Assembly (NCBI RefSeq): GCF_018982885.2
Contig: NZ_CP081848.1
Location: forward strand, 3,472,001-3,536,000
DNA from: Polymorphobacter megasporae
GTDB taxonomy: Bacteria; Pseudomonadota; Alphaproteobacteria; Sphingomonadales; Sphingomonadaceae
Direction: 5' to 3'
DNA length: 64,000 nucleotides
Position 1 is the first letter of the stretch. The number at the start of each line of letters is the position of its first letter. A model generated the notes under the pieces. That model saw only the letters and a program-made list of their open reading frames with translations. It was not told the origin of the DNA and made no database searches. Of the stretch, positions 8,613 through 18,154 are shown piece after piece. Made by a program: the position numbers and the translations under genes.

Positions 8613-11324
8613 CTATTCCGCCGCGACCTCGATGGGTGACGTGTCGAGGTCGAGAGGCACCGCATCGTCATTCGCAGGCTCGACGAATTCATACGCCAGT
8701 TCCTCACCCGCAGTCGTGATGTTGATCGCCGCGACCGCCCGCCCCTCGGCCATCCGCCCGAGCAATTCGGTCGATAGCGTCGGCAGCATCGCGTTGGTCA
8801 GGATGTTGTCGATCATGCGCCCGCCGCTCGCTACTTCGGTGCAGCGGCTGACGACGTGGTCGATCACCGACTGGTCGTAGCTCAGCACGATCTTGTGGTT
8901 CTCGGCGACGCGCTTGACGATGCGGTTGAGCTGGAGCTTGACGATCCCGCCGAGCATTTCGGGCGATAAAGGGAAGTACGGCAGGACGATCAATCGTCCG
9001 AGAAGCGCCGGCGGAAAGACCTTAAGAAGGTCGGGACGCAGCGCGGTCGCGAGTGCCTCGGGGTCGGGCGCGGTCTCGGGGTCGCTCCCGAGTTCGGTGA
9101 TCAGCTCGGTCCCGGCGTTCGACGTCAAAAGTATCAGGCAGTTCTTGAAGTCGATGTAGCGGCCCTCGCTGTCGTCCATGTAGCCCTTGTCGAACACCTG
9201 GAAGAACATCTCGTGGACGTCGGGGTGCGCCTTCTCGACCTCGTCGAGCAGGACGATCGAGTAGGGCCGCCGCCGCACCGCCTCGGTCAGGACGCCGCCC
9301 TGGCCGTAGCCGACATAGCCCGCCGGAGCGCCCTTGAGCGTCGAGACGGTGTGCGCCTCCTGGAACTCGCTCATGTTGATGACGATCATCGAATCGTCGC
9401 CCGCGTACAGCAGCTCGGCGAGCGCGTGCGCGGTCTCGGTCTTGCCGACACCCGACGGGCCGCACAGCATGAACACCCCGACCGGCTTGTTCGGATTGTC
9501 AAGCTTGGCGCGGCTGGTCTGCATCCGCTTGGCGATCGCCTCCATCGCATGGTCCTGGCCGATCACGCGCTTCTTGAGATTGGTCGCGATCTGGAGGACC
9601 CCGGCGATCTCGTCCTTGACCATCCGCCCGACCGGTACCCCGGTCCAATCGCCGACGACGCTCGCCACCGCATTGGCGTCGACCTGTGCGAAGACCATCG
9701 GATTGTCGCCCTGCGCCGCGTGGAGATCGTCCATCGCGGTGTGGAGCTGCTTGTCGAGCTCGGTCGTGTCGCCGCCCGCTTCGCTCGCCTCGGAACGCGC
9801 GGCGCGGGTGGTAATCACCGCCGCAACCGCGGCCTTTTCAGCGTCCCACTTGAGCCGGACAGCATCGAGCGACGCGCGCGCGCTTTCGAGCTGGCCGTCG
9901 ACTTCGGCAGTCCGCTTCGGGTCACCCATCGCCGACGCCGCCTCGCGGACCGAGATTTCACGTTCGACTTCAAGCAGTTCGACGCGGCGCACGCGGTCCT
10001 CTACGGGAGCCGGCGTGGCGTGCTGGCTGACCGCGACGCGCGCGCAGGCGGTGTCGAGCAGGCTGACCGCCTTGTCGGGTAGCTGGCGCGCCGGGATGTA
10101 GCGCTGGCTGAGCTTGACCGCTGCCTCGAGCGCCTCGTCGAGGACAATGACCTTATGGTGCTTGACCATCGCGTCGGCGACCGAGCGCAGCATCGCGATC
10201 GCCTTGTCGGTCTCGGGCTCGCCGACGTTGACCGTTTGGAAGCGCCGGGTCAGCGCCGGGTCCTTCTCGAAATACTGGCGATATTCGGCCCACGTCGTCG
10301 CCGCAATCGTCCGCAGCTTACCGCGCGCGAGCGCCGGCTTAAGCAGGTTCGCTGCGTCACCGGTGCCGGCCGCCCCGCCCGCGCCGATCAGCGTATGCGC
10401 CTCGTCGATGAACAGGATGACCGGCTTCGGCGACGCCTCGACCTCGTCGATCACCGCACGCAACCGCTTCTCGAACTCGCCCTTGACGCTCGCGCCAGCA
10501 GACAGCAGCCCGATGTCGAGCGAGCGCAGTGTGACATCGCGCAGGACCGGCGGCACGTCCCCGTCGGCAATGCGCCGGGCAAAGCCCTCGACGACCGCAG
10601 TCTTGCCGACGCCGGCCTCGCCGGTCAGGATCGGATTGTTCTGGCGGCGGCGCAGCAGGATGTCGATGCACTGGCGGATCTCTGCATCGCGCCCGACGAT
10701 CTTGTCGATTTCGCCCGACCGCGCCTTGGCGGTCAGGTCGACCGAGAACTTCGCCAGCGCGCTGTCGCCGCTCGGCTCGCCGTCACCCTCGGCATCCGCG
10801 CCGCCGCCGCCGGCAACACTGCCCGACCCGAGGCGTCCGCTTTCGCTCGCCTCGCTCGATGCGCCGAGGATCGTCGCAAAACCGTCACCGAGCTTGTCGG
10901 CGTCGATCTTACGATATTCTTTCGAAACGCCGAACAGGACGTTCTTGAGATTGGGCGTCTTGAGGATGCCATAGAGCAGATGGCCGCTGCGGACCTTGTT
11001 GGCGCTGAACATCAGCGAGCCGTAAAGCCAGCCCTTTTCAACGGCTTCCTCGACCTGGACCGACAGGTCGACCGAGCTTGCCCCGCGCGGCAGGCCATCG
11101 AGCGCCGCGACCGTATCGCGCCCGAGCGCGCCGTCGTCGAGGTTGAAGTGGCGCTTGATCGCGGCAAAGTCGCCGTTGGCGTCGGCGTTGAGCGTGTGCA
11201 GCCAGTGGACCAGCTCGACGTAGGGATTGCCGCGCAGCTTGGTGAAGCCGAACGCGGTTTCGATGCTCTTGAGCGCCGACGGTGCCAGCCGTCCAAACAA
11301 CGCGCTTCTGCTGATCTCGGCCAT
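8613..11324 (-). CDS. tssH: T6SS sheath-disassembly AAA+ ATPase ClpV (TssH)
   Basis: Hexameric ClpB-type ATPase that recycles contracted TssB/TssC sheath. The 903 residues comprise a Clp N-domain (about 1-150), a Gly/Ser/acidic linker (about 155-190), and AAA domain 1 with Walker A GEAGVGKT (about 235-242) and a Walker B ending FIDEAH. A middle coiled-coil region follows, then AAA domain 2 with Walker A GPSGVGKT (about 620) and LLDEVEKAHPDV. The D2-small C-terminal domain is complete. The order and the first-domain motif support TssH rather than housekeeping ClpB. It lies 13 bp after tssG. Confidence 0.96.
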   Translation of the reverse strand: MAEISRSALFGRLAPSALKSIETAFGFTKLRGNPYVELVHWLHTLNADANGDFAAIKRHFNLDDGALGRDTVAALDGLPRGASSVDLSVQVEEAVEKGWLYGSLMFSANKVRSGHLLYGILKTPNLKNVLFGVSKEYRKIDADKLGDGFATILGASSEASESGRLGSGSVAGGGGADAEGDGEPSGDSALAKFSVDLTAKARSGEIDKIVGRDAEIRQCIDILLRRRQNNPILTGEAGVGKTAVVEGFARRIADGDVPPVLRDVTLRSLDIGLLSAGASVKGEFEKRLRAVIDEVEASPKPVILFIDEAHTLIGAGGAAGTGDAANLLKPALARGKLRTIAATTWAEYRQYFEKDPALTRRFQTVNVGEPETDKAIAMLRSVADAMVKHHKVIVLDEALEAAVKLSQRYIPARQLPDKAVSLLDTACARVAVSQHATPAPVEDRVRRVELLEVEREISVREAASAMGDPKRTAEVDGQLESARASLDAVRLKWDAEKAAVAAVITTRAARSEASEAGGDTTELDKQLHTAMDDLHAAQGDNPMVFAQVDANAVASVVGDWTGVPVGRMVKDEIAGVLQIATNLKKRVIGQDHAMEAIAKRMQTSRAKLDNPNKPVGVFMLCGPSGVGKTETAHALAELLYAGDDSMIVINMSEFQEAHTVSTLKGAPAGYVGYGQGGVLTEAVRRRPYSIVLLDEVEKAHPDVHEMFFQVFDKGYMDDSEGRYIDFKNCLILLTSNAGTELITELGSDPETAPDPEALATALRPDLLKVFPPALLGRLIVLPYFPLSPEMLGGIVKLQLNRIVKRVAENHKIVLSYDQSVIDHVVSRCTEVASGGRMIDNILTNAMLPTLSTELLGRMAEGRAVAAINITTAGEELAYEFVEPANDDAVPLDLDTSPIEVAAE

Positions 11325-11337
11325 GTCGTGTCCCCCT

Positions 11338-12381
11338 CTAGGCCGCGCGCGTCGCGGCGTTGTCCCTTAATGCCAGATCGCGACGCGTCCGGGCAGTCCC
11401 GCGCGGCGCGACCCAACTCGTCCAGCCCAATCGAGTCTTGCCCAGCCTTGCCGGTTCGATCGCCCGTTCGGCGATCGTAACCCGTGCCCGCCAGTCGAGA
11501 TGCTTCGGCAGCGCCGTCCGCGCCGCCTCGCCAAGTAGCCGGTTGGCATGCCCGCCCGGGAGCATATCCTCGAGACCCGCCATCGTCGTCACCCCGATCT
11601 CGAACGCGACGTCGAATTCGACCCCATAGAAACGCCCGCCGAGCGTTGCGCCGCGGCCTAGCCCGGCGTGCGCTTTGCCGATCGTCGTTCGTGCGTCGCT
11701 CGGAATCGTTCGCCAGCGCCCGACGGCTTCAACGACCTTGACCGGGCGTTCGAGCAAATGGCTCAACAGGTCGCCGACCGCCGCCGCCGAACGCAGCCCG
11801 GCAAGGTGGCCCGCGTACGGCAGCCGCCGCCAACCATCGAAGGCATCGCCGGTCTTGTCGGGTTCCGGCCGCATCGCCGCATCGACGAAGCTGAGGTCGG
11901 CGGCACCGCTCGTCGCGCCGATATAGCCGGCGAACCGGTCGTCGGCCGGCCGATCTGCCTGCGCGCAACGGTCCGCCTCCGCCCAGGCGCGATAAAACCG
12001 CTGTAGCGCACGGGCCGAAATCAGGTCGAGGAAATCCGCAAACGGCGTGACCCCTTTTTTGCGCCGCTCGAAAATCGCCAATTCAGTCAAGTGGATCGGC
12101 AACGCTCCCATCGGGCCAGTGAGACCGAGATGCTGGGACCGCACTGTCGGCCGCCGTTTGCCAGGCACGAACGCGGCAAGCGTCGTCCGCGGAAAGTCTT
12201 GCGATGGCTGCTGCGCGAGATCGACCGTCTCGCGCGATGGGTCGAGCGCTTCGCCGATCCGCGGGCCATCCGGCGTCGACGCGTCGATCCCGCGCCAGAA
12301 AGCGAACGCGCCCCATCGCGTCGGGTCGGCCTCGACCTCGGCAAGCAGAGCGGTCAGATGGTCGGTCGGCGTCCTTGCCAT
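11338..12381 (-). CDS. tssG: T6SS baseplate protein TssG
   Basis: TssG (VasB/ImpH) family baseplate wedge component that assembles with TssE, TssF and TssK. The 347-residue product begins MARTPTDHLTALLAEV and contains the conserved FAFWRGID and HLGLTGPMGALP blocks. ATG at 12381 was chosen over an upstream in-frame start at 12426, because the upstream residues are arginine-rich and unrelated. The chosen start lies 28 bp inside the end of tssF, so the two genes overlap and are probably translationally coupled. Confidence 0.93.
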   Translation of the reverse strand: MARTPTDHLTALLAEVEADPTRWGAFAFWRGIDASTPDGPRIGEALDPSRETVDLAQQPSQDFPRTTLAAFVPGKRRPTVRSQHLGLTGPMGALPIHLTELAIFERRKKGVTPFADFLDLISARALQRFYRAWAEADRCAQADRPADDRFAGYIGATSGAADLSFVDAAMRPEPDKTGDAFDGWRRLPYAGHLAGLRSAAAVGDLLSHLLERPVKVVEAVGRWRTIPSDARTTIGKAHAGLGRGATLGGRFYGVEFDVAFEIGVTTMAGLEDMLPGGHANRLLGEAARTALPKHLDWRARVTIAERAIEPARLGKTRLGWTSWVAPRGTARTRRDLALRDNAATRAA

Positions 12382-14213
12382 GCCCCCCACCCCCAAGTCA
12401 GTCCGTTGTCGGCGCGTACTTCGCATTCGGCGAAGCTGTTAATCGTGGCGAACTCCGCGAGGAATCGCGCGACGACGCTAGTGAACAGATAGGCGCTGGC
12501 TGCTTCGTAGCTGCCCATCGCGACCTGCAGCGTCAACTTTTGGCCGCGCTGGAACGCGACGCGCATGTCGCCCGCAACCCGGCGGGTAACGTTCGTCGCG
12601 GTCAGCCCAACGATGCCCTGGATTTCACGACGCAGTGCCGGAGCCTCGTCGCGGACATACAACGACAAATGGTCGGCGAGCAGGTCGGGCGCTCCATCGT
12701 CACGGACGAACCCGTCATGCCCCGGTGCAAGATGGCTAACGATCCGCCAGCCGCCATCGACCATCCCCATCGGCGGCTGCGGCCGTGTCGGGCCGCGCAG
12801 GATTGCGATCCCCGCGACGCCCTTGGTGTCGGTCAGCGAAAGATCGAGCGAGGCGGCGCCCGGCCGCAACCGCGTCGACAGCGCCCGGTTCGTCACAAGG
12901 CCACGCAGCCCGAGCTCGGTGATCCCTGCCGCGAGCCCAGGCTCACCCGGCGACGACAGGCTGATCCATGTCTCAGAGCCGATATAGTCGTTCTCACGCC
13001 GCTTTCGTGTTTCCGCTTCCGACAAGCGCCGTAACTTGCGCCGCAGCGAGTAGAATAACGGCCTCACCCCGCGTTGCGCTCGTCGTGCGTACAACGGCAG
13101 CGCCGGGATGCCGACGGCGTCACCCTTGGCAAAGGCGGTCACGGCATCGAGCCGATAGACTTCATAATCGAGCGCTGCAGCACGATCCGGCAGAATGATG
13201 TGTTCATGTGTCCGCTTGTCGACGATCGCGCGGTCGAAGCGCTTCTCGAACAGATTGATGACCGGCGTCGCGAACAGCACGACGGTGTCGTTCGACACGG
13301 CAGACGCGAGCGCCGGGATCGACCTGCGGAACAGGATAACGATATCGACCGCCCGCTCGGCGCGTGCCATTCCTGCCTTGAGACCCGTCAGCCGGGCAAA
13401 CCGGAATTTCTCCGGCAGTGCAAAATACTCGGCAAGCAAGCGATAGCCGCGGAACGACCGCGCCTCGTTCGGCAATAATGCTTCATCCTCACCGAAACCA
13501 ACCGCTTCGACCGGGCCTGCCACTTCGATCCAAGCGGAACGGCGCCCACGCTCAGGCGCAACGACACGAACGCCGATGCACTCGCTCAGCATTTGCTGGT
13601 GGACAAGGTTAGGTGTGTCGCCACCGCCGTCGAAAAACAGCGGCAACGCATCAATTCCCATCTCGGAGATCGTCGCCGCCGAGCTCGCGTCGATCCGAAG
13701 CCGCAACGCTGCGTCCCCCGGTGCGCCGTCGGTTGCCGCCGCCACAGCCGCGCGCGTCGGAAGATATTCGACTCCCGCCAGCTTTATCGGCCAGAGCGTA
13801 ACGTCGAAGCCGGTCCGAAACTGCACCGGCAACGTCGTGTCGCCGGTCAACGACGCAATCAGCGCCGATCCTCGCGGATGAAGTGCGCCGGTCTTGATCC
13901 CGGGATCGTCCTTGGGTGTGATGGCGACGATCCCCATCGCCGGCGTGGTTGCGAGATAATGCGGATAGAGCGAATCGAGCAGGTATTGGGTGAAGACCGG
14001 GAACTGCTCGTCCATTTTCAAGCGGACACGCGCGTTCAGATAAGCGACCCCTTCCATCAACCGCTCGACGTGCGGATCGGGGTCGGTCGGGGCGTCGAGC
14101 CCGAGGAAGCCCGCAACCTGGCGGTGATCTTCGGCAAACTCTCCCGCGCGCCGCCTGAGATAACTCAATTCGCGATTATAATGGCCGAGAAGCCGCGGAT
14201 CGATGGCGCTCAT
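12354..14213 (-). CDS. tssF: T6SS baseplate protein TssF
   Basis: TssF (VasA/ImpG) family, 619 residues, the large wedge subunit of the baseplate. The N-terminus (DPRLLGHYNRELSYLRRRAG) and the block ending NARVRLKMDEQFPVFTQYLL are classic family signatures, and the length is usual. No membrane segment is visible, as expected for a cytoplasmic phage-like component. The ATG at 14213 overlaps the tssE stop by 4 bp, and the 3' end overlaps tssG by 28 bp. Confidence 0.95.
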   Translation of the reverse strand: MSAIDPRLLGHYNRELSYLRRRAGEFAEDHRQVAGFLGLDAPTDPDPHVERLMEGVAYLNARVRLKMDEQFPVFTQYLLDSLYPHYLATTPAMGIVAITPKDDPGIKTGALHPRGSALIASLTGDTTLPVQFRTGFDVTLWPIKLAGVEYLPTRAAVAAATDGAPGDAALRLRIDASSAATISEMGIDALPLFFDGGGDTPNLVHQQMLSECIGVRVVAPERGRRSAWIEVAGPVEAVGFGEDEALLPNEARSFRGYRLLAEYFALPEKFRFARLTGLKAGMARAERAVDIVILFRRSIPALASAVSNDTVVLFATPVINLFEKRFDRAIVDKRTHEHIILPDRAAALDYEVYRLDAVTAFAKGDAVGIPALPLYARRAQRGVRPLFYSLRRKLRRLSEAETRKRRENDYIGSETWISLSSPGEPGLAAGITELGLRGLVTNRALSTRLRPGAASLDLSLTDTKGVAGIAILRGPTRPQPPMGMVDGGWRIVSHLAPGHDGFVRDDGAPDLLADHLSLYVRDEAPALRREIQGIVGLTATNVTRRVAGDMRVAFQRGQKLTLQVAMGSYEAASAYLFTSVVARFLAEFATINSFAECEVRADNGLTWGWGAWQGRRPTI

Positions 14214-14722
14214 GACGACACCAGCACTTCGCCGGTTTCCAACGCGACCGATGTCTTGAACTCGATATAGCGGTCGTCGAGCGCGCCTTTCAGTTCGCCC
14301 TGGATGGTGAAGCGCAACTTGTTGTCCTCGTCGGTTGTCGCTTTGTCGAACGAGACATTGATCGACTGCGACACCAGCCGCGGCTCAAAAGTGCGCACCG
14401 CATCGGTCAGGTCGCGCGCGCGCTGCTCGAATGTCATCCGGTTGACCGTCATCGACGTCAGATCTGGTACGCCCTGATTGAGCACCGAACTGCGCACTTC
14501 GGGGAAGTCATCAAGCGGCACTGCCGCCGCAAAATGGATGTCGTTTAAAATCCAGGCGATATCGCGCATGACGCAGCTGCGGAGCTCGGCCTCATTGAAT
14601 CGGTCGAGCGCGGCAATATAACATGGGGCGATATCACGTGACCCGTCTCCCTTGGTCCGCGCCATGCCGCCGATCAGCTTGTCGAGAACCGACGGCTTGA
14701 GAGGTCGCGTTTCCCGCGCCAT
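14210..14722 (-). CDS. tssE: T6SS baseplate protein TssE (gp25-like)
   Basis: GPW/gp25-family baseplate protein of 170 residues that nucleates sheath polymerisation. It has the N-terminal LKPSVLDKL block, a central RDIAWILND motif and the typical gp25 C-terminus with an EFKTSV(A)LETGEV-like strand. ATG at 14722 is preferred because the homology starts there (MARETRPLKPS); the upstream extension to 14773 would run through the tagJ end. Only one base separates it from the tagJ stop, and its own stop overlaps tssF. Confidence 0.93.
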   Translation of the reverse strand: MARETRPLKPSVLDKLIGGMARTKGDGSRDIAPCYIAALDRFNEAELRSCVMRDIAWILNDIHFAAAVPLDDFPEVRSSVLNQGVPDLTSMTVNRMTFEQRARDLTDAVRTFEPRLVSQSINVSFDKATTDEDNKLRFTIQGELKGALDDRYIEFKTSVALETGEVLVSS

Positions 14723-14723
14723 T

Positions 14724-15503
14724 TCAATCCAGTCGAAGGTCGCGCAGCGCCAGGAATTCGACCTCGGGGCCATCGGTGGTGAAGATGCGTTGGCCGATAC
14801 CGATCTCGCCGCCGCCGTCGTCGACCCATTCGGTCGCGCGAGCGAGATTGAGTTGCGGCTTATTGTGCTTGTGCGTGCCCGGATAGACGACCGGAATCAT
14901 CGCCATCGAGGTCTGCCCCGACTTGAGTTCGATTTCGACCGCATGCAAAACAAAATCGCGCAAGTCGACCGGCTCGGCAGCCTTGACCCGCGTTACCGCG
15001 GCGAATGGGACAAAGCCGTACGCGTCGCCGACAATGACCTCGAGCATCGGCCCAAAGCGCGTGTCGGCGTCCGCGATCCATTCGAAACGTTCACCGTTCA
15101 GACTACCGGGAGTAGCGGGCGCCTCGGCGAGCGCGGCTTCGCTACGAGCGGCGGCGTCGGGGGCAAGGATAGTATAAGAGTGAAGTGCATCGAGCAGCCC
15201 CACGACCCAAGGCTCCTGGCCGACGAGCGACGTCGGCTTTTCTTTTCCCGCGAAGACTGCGTCGCGCGTCTTCATTGCGCCAAGCGCTTGGCCATAGACG
15301 TTGGCCATCATCATCGCTTTCGGATCGGCCGCGGCGAGCGCGCGAATTTGCGTCGACGCCTTATCCCAATCACCGGCAACCGCAATCAACTGCCAAAAAA
15401 ACTGACGCGCACGCGAGTCGCCGGGAGTGCGCCGAAGCTCCTCCGCCAACATCGCGCGCGCGCCCGGCAGGTCGCCGGAACGGAGCAGTTCTTGTGCGTC
15501 CAT
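14724..15503 (-). CDS. tagJ: T6SS accessory protein TagJ (ImpE family)
   Basis: ImpE/TagJ family, 259 residues. In systems that carry it, TagJ associates with TssB and assists ClpV recruitment. The N-terminal half is a helical, TPR-like region (AQELLRSGDLPGARAMLAEE) and the C-terminal half carries the ImpE-specific RFEWIADADTRFGPMLEV and VYPGTH blocks. It is sometimes annotated as a virulence protein of the SciE type. It lies between hcp and tssE, its usual place in such clusters. The start ATG at 15503 is 24 bp after the hcp stop. Confidence 0.9.
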   Translation of the reverse strand: MDAQELLRSGDLPGARAMLAEELRRTPGDSRARQFFWQLIAVAGDWDKASTQIRALAAADPKAMMMANVYGQALGAMKTRDAVFAGKEKPTSLVGQEPWVVGLLDALHSYTILAPDAAARSEAALAEAPATPGSLNGERFEWIADADTRFGPMLEVIVGDAYGFVPFAAVTRVKAAEPVDLRDFVLHAVEIELKSGQTSMAMIPVVYPGTHKHNKPQLNLARATEWVDDGGGEIGIGQRIFTTDGPEVEFLALRDLRLD

Positions 15504-15527
15504 GCTCCGTCCCCCTAAAAAACCGGA

Positions 15528-16013
15528 TTAACCGGCAACGTTCTCCGCGATCTTCCACGTGTACGGAACAGCGGTATCGGCAGTACCGTCGGGCTTCTGC
15601 GGCGTATACTCGAATTTCACCGTGGCGAAGTTGATCGTCACGTTCTCGGTAAGACGATCTTCGCCGCCCGAACCGCCGGTGCTGACCGACGCGATGATGA
15701 AATCGGTGAAGGTGATCTTGACGTAAGGAACGGGAACTTCGCCGGCCTTCTGGACAGTCAAGACAGCATCACCAAGCGTGTTCTTGCCGTTAAGGCAAAG
15801 CAGCTGAAGCTTCGGCGACGCCTTGTCGACATACTTGGTGAACGAAATGTCCTGAACATTCGCTTTGCCCGATCCGCCGCCCTTGGCAACGTGCATCGAG
15901 CCGCTCTGGGACATGCCCCACGACCAGGCAAGAACATCGATCGAAGCGGTATGCCCGTGGCCGATGGACTCGCCATCGGCGCCGGGGATCTTGATGAACA
16001 TGTCGACGGCCAT
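15528..16013 (-). CDS. hcp: T6SS tube protein Hcp (TssD)
   Basis: Hexameric ring protein that stacks into the inner tube and is exported on contraction. The 161-residue product has the Hcp start MAVDMFIKIPGADGES, the middle LAWSWGMSQSGS and the C-terminal tail TVKFEYTPQ. It lacks a signal peptide, as expected. A strong ribosome-binding site (AGGAG about 7 nt before ATG 16013) sits in the 48-bp gap after tssC, in keeping with the high expression of Hcp. No C-terminal effector extension is present. Confidence 0.96.
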   Translation of the reverse strand: MAVDMFIKIPGADGESIGHGHTASIDVLAWSWGMSQSGSMHVAKGGGSGKANVQDISFTKYVDKASPKLQLLCLNGKNTLGDAVLTVQKAGEVPVPYVKITFTDFIIASVSTGGSGGEDRLTENVTINFATVKFEYTPQKPDGTADTAVPYTWKIAENVAG

Positions 16014-16061
16014 AAAACTTCTCCTGTTGGGGGAATGAAATGATTATCGTTGCGCCGAGGT

Positions 16062-17558
16062 TTATCCCCCTGCCTGGCGCAGCGACGAAGTCATACTCAG
16101 GGAAATATCCATGCCTTCCATCTGGAAGTGCGGCACGAACTGGAAGCTGGCGCGGTAATAGCCAGGATTCTCCTCGTCTTCCGACAAGTCGATCTGCGCC
16201 GCCTTAAGCGGCTGCCGCGCTTTTTGCGCCTCGCTCGACATATCGGGCATGCCGTCAACGTAGAGCTGGACCCAGTCCTGCAACCGCCGTTGGAGCTGGG
16301 TGACTGTAGGCGTTCCGCCAACCCAGTCGCGAACCATGCACTTCAGGTAATGCGCAAAACGAGCACTGGTGAACAGATACGGCAGGCGTGCCGACAGGCG
16401 CGCATTCGCAGTTGCTCCCTTATCGGCATATTCCTTCGGCATGTGCAGCGTCTGACCGCCGATGAAGGTCGCCTGGTCGGTGTTCTTGCGGTGGATCAGG
16501 CCGATCAGTCCCGCCGCCGACAATTCGCCCTCGCGACGGTCGCTGATCGCAACTTCGGTCGGGCACTTGACTGCAGTATCACCATCGTCGGTCGGGAACA
16601 TCGCCGTCGGCAGCCCCTCGACCGTGCCGCCCGACTGCACGCCGCGAATGCGCGTGCACCAGCCGAACTCCTTGTGCGCGGCAGTGATGCGGACCGCCAT
16701 CGCGTGCGCGGCGTTCATCCAGTTATACTTGTCGTGATCGCCGCCGGTATCCTCCTCGAACGCAAACTGTTCGACCGGCTCCGACGTTGCGCCATACGGT
16801 TTGCGGGCGAGAACGCGCGGCATCGTGAGTGCGATGTAACGCGAATCGTCCTTCGCACGCAGTGACCGCCACGCAGCATATTCAGGCGTGTCGAAAATCT
16901 TCGCGAGGTCGCGCGGCTTGGTCAGGTCCTGCCAGCTGTCCATGCCGAACAGCGCCGGCGAGGTACCCGAGATGAACGGCGCGTGCGATGCGCTCGACAC
17001 CTTGGCCATGCCCTCGAGGACTTCGACATCGGTCGGGCTCTGGCTGAAGTAATAATCGCCCATGAGACAGCCGTACGGCTGGCCGCCAAGCTGACCGAAC
17101 TCCTGCTCGTAGACCTTCTTGAACAATGGGCTCTGGTCCCAAGATGCGCCGCGATAGCTGCTGAACATTTTGCGCAGCTCGTCCTTCGAGACGTTCATCA
17201 CCTTGATCTTGAGATCGGTCGATGTCTCGGTATTGAAGACGGTATACTGCAGCCCCCGCCACGCCGACTCGAGCGCCTGAAACTCTTCGTTGTGAATGAT
17301 CACGTTGACCTGCTCGGTCAGCGTCCGGTCGAGCGCCGAAATCATGCTCTCGATCGTGCCGATGACATCGCCGGGCATGACGTTCGAACCCGCCAGCGCC
17401 TGCTCGGCAAGAGTCCGGACCGCCATCTCGACACGGCTCTTCGCCTCGTCGGTACGCGGCTTGAACTCCTTCTGGAGCAGCGCCGAAAAATCGTCGGTCG
17501 TGATTTCGGCGGCAGCCGGCGCGCCAGATTGCGCCAAGGATGCTGGATCAGTCGCCAT
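16062..17558 (-). CDS. tssC: T6SS sheath large subunit TssC
   Basis: Large subunit of the contractile sheath (VipB/ImpD), 498 residues, cytoplasmic. It shows the family block ALESAWRGLQYTVFNTE, the LMGDYYFSQSPTDVEVLEGM block, RVLARKPYG, and the conserved C-terminus around AQIDLSEDEENPGYYRA. It follows tssB after a 16-bp gap, and the TssB-TssC heterodimer forms the sheath that ClpV recycles. Confidence 0.97.
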   Translation of the reverse strand: MATDPASLAQSGAPAAAEITTDDFSALLQKEFKPRTDEAKSRVEMAVRTLAEQALAGSNVMPGDVIGTIESMISALDRTLTEQVNVIIHNEEFQALESAWRGLQYTVFNTETSTDLKIKVMNVSKDELRKMFSSYRGASWDQSPLFKKVYEQEFGQLGGQPYGCLMGDYYFSQSPTDVEVLEGMAKVSSASHAPFISGTSPALFGMDSWQDLTKPRDLAKIFDTPEYAAWRSLRAKDDSRYIALTMPRVLARKPYGATSEPVEQFAFEEDTGGDHDKYNWMNAAHAMAVRITAAHKEFGWCTRIRGVQSGGTVEGLPTAMFPTDDGDTAVKCPTEVAISDRREGELSAAGLIGLIHRKNTDQATFIGGQTLHMPKEYADKGATANARLSARLPYLFTSARFAHYLKCMVRDWVGGTPTVTQLQRRLQDWVQLYVDGMPDMSSEAQKARQPLKAAQIDLSEDEENPGYYRASFQFVPHFQMEGMDISLSMTSSLRQAGG

Positions 17559-17574
17559 ATATACCCCCTAAGAC

Positions 17575-18084
17575 TTAAGCGTCGGCCGCCGAGCGGCCCT
17601 TGGATTCGGCTGCCAGCGTCGACAGCAATTCCGGGTTCTTGAGCAGCTGGTCGATGACGCCCTCAGCCTTGTCCTTGCCGTCCATATAGGCGAGCAGATC
17701 GGACAGCTGGCGACGCGCCTCGAGCAACTTGGCCGTCGCGGGAACTTGCTCCGCAACGCGACCCGGCGTGAAATCATCCATCGTGTTGAAGGTCAGGTCG
17801 ACTGCGAGCTTTCCTTCGCCGGTCAACTTGTTTTCGACGAAGAAGGCCGCGCGCGGCGCGATCGATTTCTGGAATTCGCCGAAATTATCCATGTCGACGT
17901 TGGAAAAGTCGCGCTCCGCCATCGCCTTCTTGTCTTTCTCGGACTTGCCGGAAAGATCGGACATGATGCCCATGACGAACGGCAACGAGACTTTTTCGAC
18001 CGAACCGTAGGTCGCGACTTCATACTCGATGTGGACCCGCGGTGCACGGTTGCGCTTGATGAATTTTTGACCGTCCTGCGCCAT
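17575..18084 (-). CDS. tssB: T6SS sheath small subunit TssB
   Basis: Small sheath subunit (VipA/ImpC-partner), 169 residues. It has an N-terminal RAPRVHIEYEV strand, the LPFVMGIMSDLSG motif, DMDNFGEFQKSIAPR and a helical C-terminus LEARRQLSDLLAYMDGK that pairs with TssC. A GGGGG purine stretch precedes the ATG. A 70-bp gap separates it from tssA, the widest gap in the T6SS run; no clear promoter was seen in it. Confidence 0.97.
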   Translation of the reverse strand: MAQDGQKFIKRNRAPRVHIEYEVATYGSVEKVSLPFVMGIMSDLSGKSEKDKKAMAERDFSNVDMDNFGEFQKSIAPRAAFFVENKLTGEGKLAVDLTFNTMDDFTPGRVAEQVPATAKLLEARRQLSDLLAYMDGKDKAEGVIDQLLKNPELLSTLAAESKGRSAADA

Positions 18085-18154
18085 GTCGACATCCCCCTGC
18101 TTTGTTCGTGCTTGGCCGACCCCATTGGAGTCGCGCCGTCATTCCGACTTTGCT